64,000 nucleotides of DNA from an uncultured bacterium (GTDB lineage: Bacteria > Planctomycetota > UBA1135 > GCA-002686595): positions 1 through 64,000 of the forward strand of contig CALLKX010000008.1 of the NCBI GenBank assembly GCA_938083085.1, written 5' to 3'. Of the stretch, positions 17,093-27,120 are shown in pieces. Position 1 is the first letter of the stretch. Each line of letters begins with the position of its first letter. A program made the position numbers and the translations under genes. Under the pieces are notes generated by a model. That model searched no databases. It was not told where the DNA came from and saw only the letters and a list, made by a program, of their open reading frames with translations.

Positions 17093-20000
17093 ATGTTCGA
17101 TCGCCGACCGCTCTCCGGAGCCCTCCTCCTCGCTGCCCTCGGCCTCGGCCTTGTCTCGAGCTGTGACAATCCCACCTGCGTGTTCGTCGATGGGTGCACC
17201 GGTTCGAACGGCGGGAATGGTCCCGGCGGCCTCGGGAACAACGGAGCGACCTTCCCCGCGGACGGCGCGTTCATGTCTGCGGGCGCGCCGACCCTCGTGG
17301 CGGCGGCTCCCCAGATCCAGGACCTCCACCCCCGGAGCCCGTTGTTCCTCGAGTTCTCCGAGAGCCTCAGTCCGGACGGCCTGAGCGAGGCTTTCCGGGT
17401 CCTCGATGTGGTCTTCCAGCAAGAGATCCCGCTCGCACCCGCGGGCCTGGTCGGCAACGGGCGCGTGGTGGCGCTGACCCCCGCCGCCGGGTACCTGCCG
17501 GATCGTCAGTACCAGCTCCTCTATACCGCTGAGGCCAAGATCACTGACCTGAACGGTGAGCGGCTGGTCGTGAACGCGAACCAGGTGCTGCTTGACTTCG
17601 CGGTCGTGGACGCGGCGCTCATCCCGGAGCCGCGCCTGCTGTACTCCTTTCCGCCGGACCTTTCGACGCTTCAGGGAGACGCCAGCGAGATCGTGATCGG
17701 TTTTGACCGGCGGATGGAGACGTCGACCTTCAACGCCGACACGTTCGACGTGCTGATCGACGGGATCCCGCCGGCCTTTGACCCGGCGCCAGAGGCGCTC
17801 CCTCTCGGAGCCTCGGGCCTCGGCTTCGGAGTGACCCAGGTCTGGCAGTGGATCTCGCGCGACGCCGACGGCCGGGTGGTGCCGCTGGGCGCGGATGTCC
17901 GCGTCCAGGTCAAGCTGGCCCAGGGGGCGGATGAGCTGAACTCCGAGGAGGGAGATCCGCTCCCGGAGTCCGAGACCGAGTTCCAGACGCTCGGTCTTAG
18001 CCTCGCTGCCGACGTGCAGAAGGTGGCCGGTGCGGGGAGCCCGGATACCTTCAGCGCCGCCGACGTCTTCGGTGGCGCGCCGATCGTCGAGGTCTCTCTC
18101 AGCCAACCCGCGCCGAGCGGCGTGACCGCGGAGGCCTTCCTCTTCGGGACGAGCCCCGACAACGGGGAGCTGCTCAAGGCGACCGTGGTCTCGCTGGACT
18201 TTCCGGAGGGCACGTCCGCCCTGACCTTGACCGCGAGCCAGCTGGGCATGATCGATGGCCTTGGCGACGCCGAGTTCGCGGACGGTGACTTCGAGTGCGC
18301 GGTGCAGCTCCGCCGCTTCGGGTCACCGACCGGGGCGCGGCTCTTCGACGGGGACCCTGGCACCGACGCCGCGGAGCGGGCCTACTTCGACACGGTGGCG
18401 CCCATCCTCCTGGGCCTCGGCGCCGCGGGCGCGGACGTCTCGACCTTCCTCGGGGACCTGCGGGACCTTGCGATCGTGGGCCGTGCGAGCGAGCCTGTCG
18501 CCTTCGCCTTCGTGGACGCTGGTGGCAGCGGGACCAACGGTGGCAGCCTCGCCGATCCCCCCGAGAGCGCCTTCTCCGGGCCCGTGGACACCTCCGGCGA
18601 GGCGCTGTTCGTGGCCGCGGCGGTCCCCCTCGGCGCGTTGAACCCCAGTAGCGGAGGCGTGAACTACGACCTCTCGATCTTCGATCGCGCGGGTAACTCG
18701 ACGACCGTCGCCGCCTCGGGGATGTTCGTCCAACGAGGCGTCGTCGGACCGGGCACGGACCCCACGGGAGGCAGCGTTCAGGTGCGCGTCTACGACCGCC
18801 GTTCACTGCGGGGCGTGAACGACATCACCGTCTACAGTCACGCAGAGAGCGGCGGAGCCGTGACCTTCGTGGACTCGGATACGACCAGCATCATCGGGCT
18901 CGCCGTCGTGAACGGAGCGCCGGCTGGAAACACGGTCATCACCGTCGACGCCCCGGGCTACGACCTGTTCACCTTCCACGGGATCCCGCGCACCTCCCTC
19001 GAGGTGCTCCTCGACGTCTCGAGCGAGCCGGCAGCCGCGGTGCAGGGACAGGTGACCAGCGTCTTCCCGACCGGCAACTTCTCGGGGGCGACCACCAAGG
19101 TGGCAGACACGCGCGCGCCGCGCCTGCTCCGGCTGAGCGACGTCTCGCTCTGCTCCCCGAACTCCAACGCGACGCTCTTCGAGTGCAACTACGGACCGGT
19201 CCTCATCGAGGGCTCGGTGCTGGGAGCAATCTCTTTCCTGGCGACTCAGGACGACCTCCCGCAGTTCTCCTTCAACCCGATCACCTACCTCCGGGGCTAC
19301 GGACTGACCGCCCCGCTCGTGCCGGTCGTGGCCGGGGACACAGCACTCGACGTGGACATCGCAGCGGGAGATCAGCTGGCCTTCTCTGCGCCGGGGCTTC
19401 AGCCCTTCGCGCTGCCACCCCACGTGCTGGACATCTCGGGCCTCGTCAACCTCGGCGCGGCCGCCGACCCTCCGAGCGTCACGGCCGAGGCCGTCGCCAC
19501 GGGGCTTGGCGGCCCGCTGGTCGTCGGGCGTGCCAACCCATACCCGCTCGGCGGGGGAGGGACGACCTGGACGGCACTCGGAGCGGCCACGGGCCTCGCG
19601 AACACAGGGGGCGAGCTGGTGGCTCGCGGAGCCATCGACGGGGATCTGCTCCTGCGCGCCGCGGTGACCGACGTGGCCGGGAACGAGGTGTCCGCGCGAC
19701 CGAGGCTCTCCACCAGCGGGAGCCAGCTGCTGCCCATCGACGTGCCGCGGCTGCTCTCTCCGAGCCCCGGCGGCAACGCCGGCCCCGCCGCGTTCAACCT
19801 CATCATCGAGGACACCTTGCCCGACAGCGCGGGCGGGGACGGCATCGCCGAGGTCCGGCTCACCTCCAGCACCGGGCGTAAGTGGCGACTCTGGACGCTC
19901 GACTCGCCGGACGCGAGCGGGGACCTGCTCCTCTCGGCTCCCGACATCGCAGCCCAAGGGGGGGCCGGCCTCGAGCCGGGGATCCTCTCCGCGGAGGTCA

Positions 20001-20107
20001 CCCTCTGGGGCTGGGACTTTGATCGGAACGAATTCCTCTGGAGTGACATCGAGCGGGAGCATGAGCGGTCCGGGTTCGCGGCCGCCGTGACCTTCACCCT
20101 CGATTGA
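17093..20107 (+). CDS. Large outer-membrane-type lipoprotein with Ig-like domains
   Basis: Predicted 1004 aa. I chose ATG 17093 because it gives a proper lipoprotein signal (MFDRRPLSGALLLAALGLGL then VSSC, lipidated Cys at residue 24); an upstream in-frame ATG at 16994 adds only Pro-rich residues. Right after the Cys come several more cysteines and a Gly/Asn-rich linker. The body is all-beta: an SbsA-like Ig domain near residues 65-175 (SPLFLEFSESLSPD, GNGRVVALTPAAGYLPDRQYQLLYT), a second near 185-260 (EIVIGFDRRMETSTFNADTF), and later carboxypeptidase-regulatory-like stretches (SVQVRVYDRRSLRGVNDITV, AGNTVITVDAPGYDLFTF). No catalytic motif is seen. A surface or envelope structural role is likely; the exact one is unknown. 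Confidence 0.75.
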   Translation: MFDRRPLSGALLLAALGLGLVSSCDNPTCVFVDGCTGSNGGNGPGGLGNNGATFPADGAFMSAGAPTLVAAAPQIQDLHPRSPLFLEFSESLSPDGLSEAFRVLDVVFQQEIPLAPAGLVGNGRVVALTPAAGYLPDRQYQLLYTAEAKITDLNGERLVVNANQVLLDFAVVDAALIPEPRLLYSFPPDLSTLQGDASEIVIGFDRRMETSTFNADTFDVLIDGIPPAFDPAPEALPLGASGLGFGVTQVWQWISRDADGRVVPLGADVRVQVKLAQGADELNSEEGDPLPESETEFQTLGLSLAADVQKVAGAGSPDTFSAADVFGGAPIVEVSLSQPAPSGVTAEAFLFGTSPDNGELLKATVVSLDFPEGTSALTLTASQLGMIDGLGDAEFADGDFECAVQLRRFGSPTGARLFDGDPGTDAAERAYFDTVAPILLGLGAAGADVSTFLGDLRDLAIVGRASEPVAFAFVDAGGSGTNGGSLADPPESAFSGPVDTSGEALFVAAAVPLGALNPSSGGVNYDLSIFDRAGNSTTVAASGMFVQRGVVGPGTDPTGGSVQVRVYDRRSLRGVNDITVYSHAESGGAVTFVDSDTTSIIGLAVVNGAPAGNTVITVDAPGYDLFTFHGIPRTSLEVLLDVSSEPAAAVQGQVTSVFPTGNFSGATTKVADTRAPRLLRLSDVSLCSPNSNATLFECNYGPVLIEGSVLGAISFLATQDDLPQFSFNPITYLRGYGLTAPLVPVVAGDTALDVDIAAGDQLAFSAPGLQPFALPPHVLDISGLVNLGAAADPPSVTAEAVATGLGGPLVVGRANPYPLGGGGTTWTALGAATGLANTGGELVARGAIDGDLLLRAAVTDVAGNEVSARPRLSTSGSQLLPIDVPRLLSPSPGGNAGPAAFNLIIEDTLPDSAGGDGIAEVRLTSSTGRKWRLWTLDSPDASGDLLLSAPDIAAQGGAGLEPGILSAEVTLWGWDFDRNEFLWSDIEREHERSGFAAAVTFTLD

Positions 20108-20482
20108 CCCTCCCTGCCCGGCGTGCCGCTCCGGTCGGGCCTGGTCGGGTGTCCGGGCGCAGTGTTCCGGCTGAGTGTTCCGGTTGGTTGGCCCCCCAGG
20201 CTGGATCCCCAGGCTGGCCCCCCAGGCTGGCCCCGCCCTTCCTCGCCCCCTCGAGCGAGCGGTGGCGCTCCCGGCCATCCAGCGGGCTGGCGAGCCACCC
20301 CGGAGACGGCCGAGGGGTGGGTGAGGGCTTTGGAAGGGGCCCCGCGAAGCGGTCGAGGGACGCCTCTGTGGGGCCTGGAGGGGGCCGCGGCGCCGTTGGG
20401 CTACCCGCCACGGGCTCAACGAGTCACGGGAACGGGCACAGTAGGCTCGAAATCACGCGGTCAGTTCACGTAGCATCCAGCA
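20108..20482. other. Intergenic region, 375 bp
   Basis: There is no convincing gene. It contains short 13-nt tandem repeats (annotated separately) directly after the lipoprotein gene and ends in a less GC-rich stretch just before the next start at 20483, where a promoter would be expected. No clear -10/-35 pair or intrinsic terminator was recognised. Confidence 0.5.
20161..20229. repeat. 13-nt tandem repeats
   Basis: Two copies of AGTGTTCCGG[CT]TG at 20161-20186 are followed by three copies of G[CA][CT]CCCCAGGCTG at 20191-20203, 20204-20216 and 20217-20229. Units are exactly 13 nt, with one variant copy. They lie about 55 bp after the 1004-aa lipoprotein gene. Confidence 0.85.
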
Positions 20483-21127
20483 ATGCAGAGCGCGATTCGA
20501 ACCCTCACCGTTGTTGCGGTCCTCGTCGGGGGCGGGGCCGCTTGCCAGACCACGCCGACCCTCAAGGGCTCGGGAGTGGAGACCACCTCGATCGGAGACC
20601 TCGCCACGGTCAATCCGGTGGACGTCGCGGTGCTCCCCGTGGAGGTCGCCCCGGGCGTGGTCGAGGCTCCCCTTGCCATGATCCGCGCCTCCTCGGCGAG
20701 GGCGTTGGTACGTCGCAAGTACTCACCCCTCGGCATGGACGTCGTGGACGAGAAGATCGCCATGGCGACCCCCCAGGGGTCCCAAGGTGGTGGCGTCCAG
20801 GAGGCGAGCTACGCTCCAGGAGCCCTGGGCGAGGACGCGCTCCTCGAGGTCACCGTGGAGCGCTGGGACATGCCGGACTGGGCGGCGCTCCGATCGATTG
20901 ACGCGGCTCTCACAGCACGGCTGATCGATCCCCGCGACCCCACGGGTCCCGTCCTCTGGGAAGCTCGATTGGATCGTCAGTTCCGCTTCTCGCTCGAAGG
21001 CGGGACGGCCAGCAGCACCAATCGTGACCTTCGTCGGGCCTGCGACGACATCCTCCGGACGCTGATCTCGACCCTCCCCGGGAGGACGCTCGAGCTCGAG
21101 TTCGAGGAAGAGCGCACGGCGAACTAG
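20483..21127 (+). CDS. Small lipoprotein-like protein of unknown function
   Basis: Predicted 214 aa from ATG 20483. The N-terminus MQSAIRTLTVVAVLVGGGAAC fits a lipoprotein signal with Cys near residue 21, although the -3 residue is Gly rather than Leu. The mature part has alternating strands and helices (VDVAVLPVEVAPGVVEAPL, LLEVTVERWDMPDW, ARLIDPRDPTGPVLWEARL), reminiscent of GNA1162/CsgG-like periplasmic lipoproteins that use the phrase 'vavlP' near the start and a late 'W' strand, but the match is too weak to name a family. It is monocistronic as far as can be seen. Confidence 0.65.
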   Translation: MQSAIRTLTVVAVLVGGGAACQTTPTLKGSGVETTSIGDLATVNPVDVAVLPVEVAPGVVEAPLAMIRASSARALVRRKYSPLGMDVVDEKIAMATPQGSQGGGVQEASYAPGALGEDALLEVTVERWDMPDWAALRSIDAALTARLIDPRDPTGPVLWEARLDRQFRFSLEGGTASSTNRDLRRACDDILRTLISTLPGRTLELEFEEERTAN

Positions 21128-21604
21128 GCCCGTCGAGCAGCGCTGGGCGGTCTCCGGCCCGGGCCCAGGACCCGCTTGAGGGGGCTCTGGTCCGCGGCTA
21201 CCGCCCGGGCACACCCCTGCGTCGGGGCTCCGGTGGGGCCCGCCCTCAGGATTCATCGCGCGGGGGGCTTCGGGAGGGGCACCCAGGCGCCCTCAGGGGG
21301 CTTCCCATGCCCGACCCCCAGGGGAATGCGGTCGGTGGGCCGTCGCCGGCGCGCGGCGCGAGCGCCTTGGGTCGGCGGATCGGCCCGAGCTTCCATCGGA
21401 AATGGTGCCCGTGGGGCCCTCCTGGTGGCGTCGACCGCTATGGTAATCGCCCTCAGAGGCGCGCGATCTCATTCTCGCACCCCGCCACCGCAGTCATCGC
21501 CTCCCGATCGGGGGTGATTCTCCGGACGGGGCAAGTTCGCTCCACTGATCCCATGCGCCGCCTCGCTGTCGGGATCAGAGAGCACAGCTACCAGCTCTAA
21601 TCCC
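21128..21604. other. Intergenic region upstream of rpsO, 477 bp
   Basis: No convincing gene was found. Short open frames here are Arg/Pro-rich and have no start context. The last 130 bp are less GC-rich and likely contain the rpsO promoter and leader, but no specific element could be identified by eye. Confidence 0.4.
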
Positions 21605-21874
21605 ATGGCTATTGCCACCGATCGAAAGGCCGAGATCATCAAGGAGTTCGCGAAGGCGGACGGTGATACCGGCTCCCCTGAGGTTCAGGTCGCGCTCCTC
21701 ACCGAGGACATTCGCTGCCTCACCGAGCACCTGAAGGTGCACCGCAAGGACTTCACCTCGCGCCGCGGCCTGCTGATGAAGGTCGGCCGCCGCACCAAGC
21801 TGCTGCGCTACCTGCGCGACCGCTCTCCTGAGAGCTACGCGCAGCTCATCGGCCGCCTCGGCCTGCGCCGCTGA
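21605..21874 (+). CDS. rpsO: 30S ribosomal protein S15
   Basis: Predicted 89 aa, the standard S15 length. Diagnostic segments are [16 protein letters not shown] (residues about 21-36), [25 protein letters not shown] in adjoining pieces, and [23 protein letters not shown] at the C-terminus. S15 binds the central domain of 16S rRNA early in small-subunit assembly. It is followed 266 bp downstream by pnp, the classical rpsO-pnp order, which in many bacteria is one transcript processed between the genes. Confidence 0.98.
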   Translation: MAIATDRKAEIIKEFAKADGDTGSPEVQVALLTEDIRCLTEHLKVHRKDFTSRRGLLMKVGRRTKLLRYLRDRSPESYAQLIGRLGLRR

Positions 21875-22140
21875 TCCTCTGCCCGGCCGTCCTCATCCTC
21901 GGTTCAACGCCAGCCCTCTCAGCGCCCAGCATTCCTGGGCCGGGGGAGGCGTTCGACACCAAGAGGGCGTGGGCGCCGGTGCCTGGACGCGTGATCGGCA
22001 GCCGACGCCGCCGACGCCGAACGAGCCGCGCCGTGGGCGCGGTCCTCAGACGGCCTGAAGATCCGGTCGCAGCCCCTGGGCAGCGCTCCGGATCGATTCG
22101 TACAACCCACTGTTATTAGAAAGAAAGACATCGAGGCGAG

Positions 22141-24381
22141 ATGAGCCTCACCAACATCATGAGCACGAAACCGACACGAGTCGAAGCAACGATCGCCGGC
22201 CGGAAGCTGACGCTGGAGACTGGCCAAGTGGCCCGTCAGGCCGGCGGCGCAGTGATCGCCACCCTTGGCGACACCCGCTGCTTCGCAGCCGCGACGGCCG
22301 GCAACGCCCGGGACGACATCGACTTCTTCCCCCTGGTCTGCGACTACCGCGAGAAGACCGAGGCGGCGGGCAAGATCCCCGGCGGCTTCTTCAAGCGCGA
22401 AGGGCGCCCGACCACCAAGGAAATCCTCACCATGCGCCTGATCGACCGCTCGATCCGGCCCATGTTCGCCGACGGCTTCAAGGCCGAGGTCCAGGTCATG
22501 ACGAGCGTCATGCAGTACGACGGGGAGAACAACCCGGACGTCGTCGCCATGATCGCCGCGTTCACGGCCATCCGCATCGCGGGGATGCCCTTCGAGACGA
22601 CCCTCGGGGCCGTCCGGATCGCCCACGTCGACGGCAAGCTCGTCGCCTTCCCCTCCGACTCTGATCGTCGCGAGAACAGCCGCCTCGACCTCGTCGTCTC
22701 TGGCCACGAGAACGGTCTCTGCATGGTGGAGTCCTCCGCCAAGGAGCTGACCGAGGCCGAGATGATCGACGCCCTGGCCGAGGCCGAGCGCGTCGTGCTG
22801 GAGATCATCGACCTCGCCAATGAGCTCGTGGATCGCTGCGCGAAGCCGGCCATGGAGTTCACCGCTCCGAGCGTGGACGAGGACCTCAAGGCCCGCGTCT
22901 TCGACTACGAGGGTGACCTCGCCGCGGCCATGAAGACCGACGGCAAGCACGAGCGTGGCGCCGCGATGAACGACGTGAAGAAGAAGGCCGTGGCGGCCGT
23001 CACGTCTGGTTATGACGGCGACGACATCAAGGGCTACACCAAGACCGCCAAGGAGTTCTTCGGCGATCTCAAGAAGCACTGCGAGCGTTCAGCGATCATC
23101 TCCGGTCGCCGCGTTGACGGTCGTAGCTGGGACGAGATCCGCCAGATCACGGTCGTTCCGAACTTCAACGAGCGCCAGCACGGTTCCGTGCTCTTCACTC
23201 GTGGCGAGACCCAGGCGCTGGTGAGTGCCACCCTCGGCACGCCGGACGACGAGCAGATCATCGACGGCGTGGAGGAGGAGTTCAAAAAGCACTTCTACCT
23301 GCACTACAACTTCCCCGCGTACTCGGTGGGTGAGACCCGCCGGATCATGGGCCCGGGCCGTCGCGAGATCGGCCACGGCATGCTCGCGGAGCGGTCGCTG
23401 AACCCGGTGCTCCCGGAGAAAGAGTCGTTCCCGTACACGATCCGCGTCGTCTCGGACATCACCGAGTCGAACGGCTCGTCGTCGATGGCCAGCGTCTGCG
23501 GCGGCTGCCTCTCGATGATGCTCGCCGGCGTCCCGCTGACCCAGCCGGTCGCGGGTATCGCCATGGGCCTCGTCCAGGAAGGCGACAAGAACGCGATCCT
23601 GTCTGACATCCTCGGCTCCGAGGACCACAGCGGCGACATGGACTTCAAGGTGGCTGGTTCCGGCGTCGGGATCACCGCTCTGCAGATGGACATCAAGATC
23701 AAGGGCGTCTCCCGAGATCTGCTGGAGGCTGCGCTGGAGCAGGCCAAGAAGGGCCGGATCCACATCCTCCGCAAGATGCTCGAGGCCGTCCCGGCCCCGT
23801 CCTCCGAGGTCAGCCGCTTCGCGCCGCGCATGGAGACCATCAAGATCCCGAGCGATCGCATCGGCTTCCTGATCGGCCCCGGCGGTAAGAACATCCGTCA
23901 GCTGCAGGCCGACTACGGCGTCAGGATCTCCATCGTCGACGATGAGGGTCACGTGCAGATCTACGGCACCGACGCTGACAAGACCCTGGCCTGCCGCGAC
24001 GCCATCTCGGCGACCATGGAGACCCCGGAGATCGGCTCGAAGTACAAGGGCACGGTCAAGAGCGTGCGCGACTTCGGGGCGTTCATCGAGATCCTCCCCG
24101 GTGTCGAGGCGCTCTGCCACATCTCCGAGCTCGGCGAAGGCTTCATCGAGCAGGTCTCCGATGTGGTCAACGTCGGCGACGAGATCGAGGTCGTGATCAT
24201 CAACGTTGATGACCGCGGGAAGATCAAGGTGTCCCACAAGGCCCTCACGCAGCCCAAGGAAGAGGGCAGCGACGGCGACGGCGAGGGTGCGAGCGAGGAC
24301 CGCCCGCGCCGCGGTGATCGCGAGGACGGCGAGCGTGGCGGCGGAGGCCGCCGTCGCCGCCGTCGCGCTCCGAGCCGGTGA
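22141..24381 (+). CDS. pnp: Polyribonucleotide nucleotidyltransferase (PNPase)
   Basis: Predicted 746 aa. The ATG at 22141 has a GAGGCGAG purine tract directly upstream, one of the better ribosome sites in the window; an internal ATG (MSTKPTRV) seven codons in is possible. Two RNase PH domains are present: the first with [11 protein letters not shown] and [11 protein letters not shown], the second with [14 protein letters not shown], and the catalytic region [17 protein letters not shown] and [18 protein letters not shown] domain ([21 protein letters not shown]) and an S1 domain ([22 protein letters not shown], in two pieces) follow near residues 560-700. The tail (last ~40 residues) is RG-rich and highly basic. 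The enzyme degrades RNA 3'-5' phosphorolytically and can add tails. Confidence 0.97.
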   Translation: MSLTNIMSTKPTRVEATIAGRKLTLETGQVARQAGGAVIATLGDTRCFAAATAGNARDDIDFFPLVCDYREKTEAAGKIPGGFFKREGRPTTKEILTMRLIDRSIRPMFADGFKAEVQVMTSVMQYDGENNPDVVAMIAAFTAIRIAGMPFETTLGAVRIAHVDGKLVAFPSDSDRRENSRLDLVVSGHENGLCMVESSAKELTEAEMIDALAEAERVVLEIIDLANELVDRCAKPAMEFTAPSVDEDLKARVFDYEGDLAAAMKTDGKHERGAAMNDVKKKAVAAVTSGYDGDDIKGYTKTAKEFFGDLKKHCERSAIISGRRVDGRSWDEIRQITVVPNFNERQHGSVLFTRGETQALVSATLGTPDDEQIIDGVEEEFKKHFYLHYNFPAYSVGETRRIMGPGRREIGHGMLAERSLNPVLPEKESFPYTIRVVSDITESNGSSSMASVCGGCLSMMLAGVPLTQPVAGIAMGLVQEGDKNAILSDILGSEDHSGDMDFKVAGSGVGITALQMDIKIKGVSRDLLEAALEQAKKGRIHILRKMLEAVPAPSSEVSRFAPRMETIKIPSDRIGFLIGPGGKNIRQLQADYGVRISIVDDEGHVQIYGTDADKTLACRDAISATMETPEIGSKYKGTVKSVRDFGAFIEILPGVEALCHISELGEGFIEQVSDVVNVGDEIEVVIINVDDRGKIKVSHKALTQPKEEGSDGDGEGASEDRPRRGDREDGERGGGGRRRRRRAPSR

Positions 24382-24400
24382 TCGCCGTGGAACTCTCCCG

Positions 24401-24433
24401 GGCGGCCCAAGGCTCCAACGAGCCTTGGTCGCC
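24401..24433 (+). terminator. Hairpin after pnp
   Basis: CCAAGGCT (24407-24414) pairs perfectly with AGCCTTGG (24421-24428) over a six-base loop, and GGCG/CGCC (24401-24404 / 24430-24433) extends it across a small internal loop. There is no T-run, so it may be a processing or stability hairpin rather than a true intrinsic terminator. Confidence 0.6.
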
Positions 24434-24487
24434 GGACGGGTGAGGCCCGGTCCACGTGACCTGCGAGGCTGATCTGGCCCTCGAATC

Positions 24488-24522
24488 GCGCCCCTGTCTC
24501 CCGCAAGCGGAGGTGGGGGCGC
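24488..24522 (+). terminator. Second hairpin after pnp
   Basis: GCGCCCC (24488-24494) pairs with GGGGCGC (24516-24522); the inner CTCC/GGAG (24498-24501 / 24509-24512) is joined through three G-U wobbles when read on the plus strand, giving a 14-bp stem with a seven-base loop. TTCCTGTT follows. The wobbles favour the plus strand, so it likely acts in the pnp transcript. Confidence 0.65.
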
Positions 24523-24770
24523 TTCCTGTTGGTGGGGGGGCTGCCGGGTAGTGGTTGCTGGCGGGCTCGATTGGCCGGGCGTTTCAGGCGGGCCCGCGAG
24601 CCTTTGAGTAGGCCTTACCTTCAGGCTGCTTGGAATCTGCGGGTTTATGGCAACCTACCCTCCGTGCGACCGAAGAGGCACATGACGGATCCTTCATCTC
24701 GGGTTCGCGCGCCGTCCCTGCTGGGATGGCTTAGAATGCTCGCCCGCTGCCAGGCGGCCCCAGTACACGG

Positions 24771-25235
24771 TTGTTCCTTCCCTTGAAGTTCCTCTCATTC
24801 CTCATCGTGATCCTCGCTGGAATCCCCGCGAGCGCCGAGCCTCTCTCCAGTCGTTCCGAGAGCGGTGCCGAGATGGTGGTCATCGAAGAGATGGCCATTG
24901 GGGGTCGAGACGACGGACGTGGTACCCCGTATCACGTGAACAAGGCGGACAACATCTGTGGCCTCGACAGGCCCGCGCAACTCACCAACCCTGCACTGGT
25001 GAACTATGGCGCGCTTCTCTCCGCCACTCCGGAGGTCAAGAAGATCGCAAAGGACAAGATCGATCCCACGTCCGCTGAGGGGATCACGCTGACCGCCAAG
25101 GCGCGCTCAAGGGTCCTCAGCGCGTGCGAATCCGTTCGTCAGTCAGGCGGCTATTGCAGCGTCTGGAAGACGATCCGGCGCCGGGACAAGAAGGCGGTCG
25201 CCGACGTGACGGACGCCGTGAAGCGCCTCCTTTGA
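24771..25235 (+). CDS. Small exported protein of unknown function
   Basis: Predicted 154 aa from a TTG at 24771 (a second TTG four codons later is possible). The N-terminus FLPLKFLSFLIVILAGIPASA is a signal peptide with a likely AxA cleavage site. The mature protein has an acidic first third, then NICGLDRPAQLTNPALVNYGALLSATPEV and a basic helical C-terminus (WKTIRRRDKKAVADVTDAVKRLL, shown here in part). Three cysteines occur (ICGL, SACE, GYCS), two of which could form a disulfide. No family is recognised. It ends 17 bp before the secretin gene, so it may be co-transcribed with it. Confidence 0.6.
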   Translation: MFLPLKFLSFLIVILAGIPASAEPLSSRSESGAEMVVIEEMAIGGRDDGRGTPYHVNKADNICGLDRPAQLTNPALVNYGALLSATPEVKKIAKDKIDPTSAEGITLTAKARSRVLSACESVRQSGGYCSVWKTIRRRDKKAVADVTDAVKRLL

Positions 25236-25251
25236 CGGGGCAAGGTCGCGC

Positions 25252-26958
25252 ATGATTCGCCCCGGGGAAAGCCCAGAGCACCCCGACGGTCGCGGTCGTA
25301 CATCAGTCGCTCCGACGGTAGAGGAGCGTCTTTCTTGGGCGTTCTCGCTGCCCCGCGCCGGCGCATCTACCCTGGCTGGAGCCGTGCTCGGACCGCTCCT
25401 CCTGGTGCCCCTCGCGCTGGTCTCGTCGTGCCTCGGCGGAGGCGGCGACTCTCTGGAGCGCGACCGCAAGGCGCAATCCATGTTCGAGGACCTTCTGACC
25501 CGCGGTCAGGGTGCTCCTGCGGGCGTCGAAGCCTTCGATGAAGAGGCCGCCTTCGACGGCCCGGAGGCCGCCTACGCCGATGACCCCCGCTCTTCGAATC
25601 TTGGATCCTCGTCGCCCGCGCAGGGTGCAAGGCCTGGGGCCCCAGGCGCGGTGGGGCTGCCTCCCTCGGACGTCAGCTCGGCCGTTGAACCCGCCGATCG
25701 CTCGGGCGACTTGGCGTCCGTCGGGGAGCCTGCGGCCTCTGCGGCTGCAGAGGGAGACGAGCTTGAGTTCTTGAGCGGGCTGGTTGAGGAGGAGGTGCTG
25801 TCCGATCCGCCGCTCAATCCCTACCTGGAGTTCGGTCAGAACATCATCTGGTACGAGCTTCGTGAGGGGGATTCCGAGCGGCTGATCATGAAGCCGTACA
25901 CCTTCCCGAGCGGTACGGGCTCGAAGATCTTCAGCCTCATCCAGAGCTACGGCCCCTTCTCGATATTCGCCGCGGTCAAGGATGGCGCGATTCCCGATGG
26001 GATGGGCCCACAGCCCGAGAGCTCGGTGCTGTTCGACCTCAGGGAGGGCTTCTCCGTGGAGGCCTACTCGGACCCGCGCGCGTCAGGGCTTCGCGCACCG
26101 CAGTCCATCGCGCTCAGCGACGTGCTGTTCGTGACGGCCGCTGCAGATCAGCTCTCGGAGGTCGAGCACTTCATTGACCTGTTCGCGGCCGACGTCCGGC
26201 AAATCGAGATCGAGGCCAAGATCGTCGAAGTGACCACCCGGGAGTCGCTGGATCTGGGCGTCACGCCGGTCAACTCCGCCACGCCGATCTTCGGGTTCCC
26301 GAACCCCGGGACCTTCGTCAACCAGATCGACTTCTCCTTCGCGAACAGCGCCGACGCCAGCAAGGCGCTCTTTCAGCTGGGAGCGGTCTTCGACGGCGTG
26401 ACGTTCAACGCAGTGCTCGAGGCCGTCGCGTCGTTCGAGAATGTCTCCATCATTTCTCGACCGAAGGTGGCGGTTCGAGAGGGGGGCCGCGCTGACATCG
26501 TCAACGTCAAGAAGATCCCCTTCTACAACGTCACCGCGATCAGCGCGTCAGGCATCCCGACCACGTCGCTGCAGTTCCAGGACGTCGGCGTCCAGATGTA
26601 CGTGGTGCCGCGGGTGATCGGCCGGGATACGGTCATCCTCAACATCGATATCGAGGCCTCACAGTCCACAGGGACCGCCGTGAGCTTCACCGTGGGCGAC
26701 TCGGTGATCGCGGTCCCGGAGATCTCTCGCCGAAACGCCCGGACGGTGGTGCGGCTGAAACCCGGTCAGGCTGTGATTCTCGGCGGGCTCATCTCCGAGC
26801 GGACCGTTGAGCGGGAGACCAAGGTGCCCTTTTTGGGGGACATCCCGATCCTCGGGGCCCTCTTCAGGAGCAAGCTGACGAGCAAGGAGCAGACGAACGT
26901 CCTGTTCTTCATCCGCCCGCGGATCCTCGAGGGGTCCGACCTGAACAGCCGGTTCTGA
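25252..26958 (+). CDS. Type II secretion-like secretin (GspD family)
   Basis: Predicted 568 aa. The C-terminal half is a secretin domain: EIEAKIVEVTTRESLDLGV opens it, followed by ISRPKVAVREGG, VQMYVVPRVIG, VRLKPGQAVILGGLISERT and the closing VPFLGDIPILGALFRS. This is the outer-membrane channel of type II secretion/type IV pilus systems. Before it lies an N1-like ring-building domain (VLFVTAAADQLSEVEHFIDLF). A lipobox-like LVSSC (Cys 60) follows a hydrophobic stretch, so the first 40 residues may be untranslated; a GTG at 25384 would place that Cys 16 residues in. It is short for a GspD (usually 650+ aa), with fewer N-domains. A GspK-like gene follows 162 bp later. Confidence 0.85.
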   Translation: MIRPGESPEHPDGRGRTSVAPTVEERLSWAFSLPRAGASTLAGAVLGPLLLVPLALVSSCLGGGGDSLERDRKAQSMFEDLLTRGQGAPAGVEAFDEEAAFDGPEAAYADDPRSSNLGSSSPAQGARPGAPGAVGLPPSDVSSAVEPADRSGDLASVGEPAASAAAEGDELEFLSGLVEEEVLSDPPLNPYLEFGQNIIWYELREGDSERLIMKPYTFPSGTGSKIFSLIQSYGPFSIFAAVKDGAIPDGMGPQPESSVLFDLREGFSVEAYSDPRASGLRAPQSIALSDVLFVTAAADQLSEVEHFIDLFAADVRQIEIEAKIVEVTTRESLDLGVTPVNSATPIFGFPNPGTFVNQIDFSFANSADASKALFQLGAVFDGVTFNAVLEAVASFENVSIISRPKVAVREGGRADIVNVKKIPFYNVTAISASGIPTTSLQFQDVGVQMYVVPRVIGRDTVILNIDIEASQSTGTAVSFTVGDSVIAVPEISRRNARTVVRLKPGQAVILGGLISERTVERETKVPFLGDIPILGALFRSKLTSKEQTNVLFFIRPRILEGSDLNSRF

Positions 26959-27120
26959 GCCCGAGGGCCCGCTGGGCCGCCTCGTGCGGAGACTCGAAGC
27001 GGGCCGCTGGCTCGCTCGGGAATCGTGGCGGTCAGGGGACCGCGGAGGCGAAGTGTCGGGAAGAAGACACCCCTCGACGCGTATGATCTCACCCGCGCGG
27101 CGCTTCGCCCCGCAAGAGCG

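Larger units (their letters stand above)
24382..24770. other. pnp 3' intergenic region, 389 bp
   Basis: Apart from the two hairpins at 24401-24433 and 24488-24522, the stretch has no convincing gene. From about 24590 it is less GC-rich than the surrounding sequence, as expected for a promoter region before the gene at 24771; TAGAAT at 24733-24738 could be a -10 element, with no clear -35. Confidence 0.35.

Noticed and set aside
21307-21600. 97-aa open frame before rpsO
   Set aside because: Low-complexity Pro/Arg composition, no signal or family match; treated as rpsO leader region.
23089-24237. 382-aa open frame opposite pnp
   Set aside because: Asp/Leu-rich antisense shadow of a well-supported PNPase.
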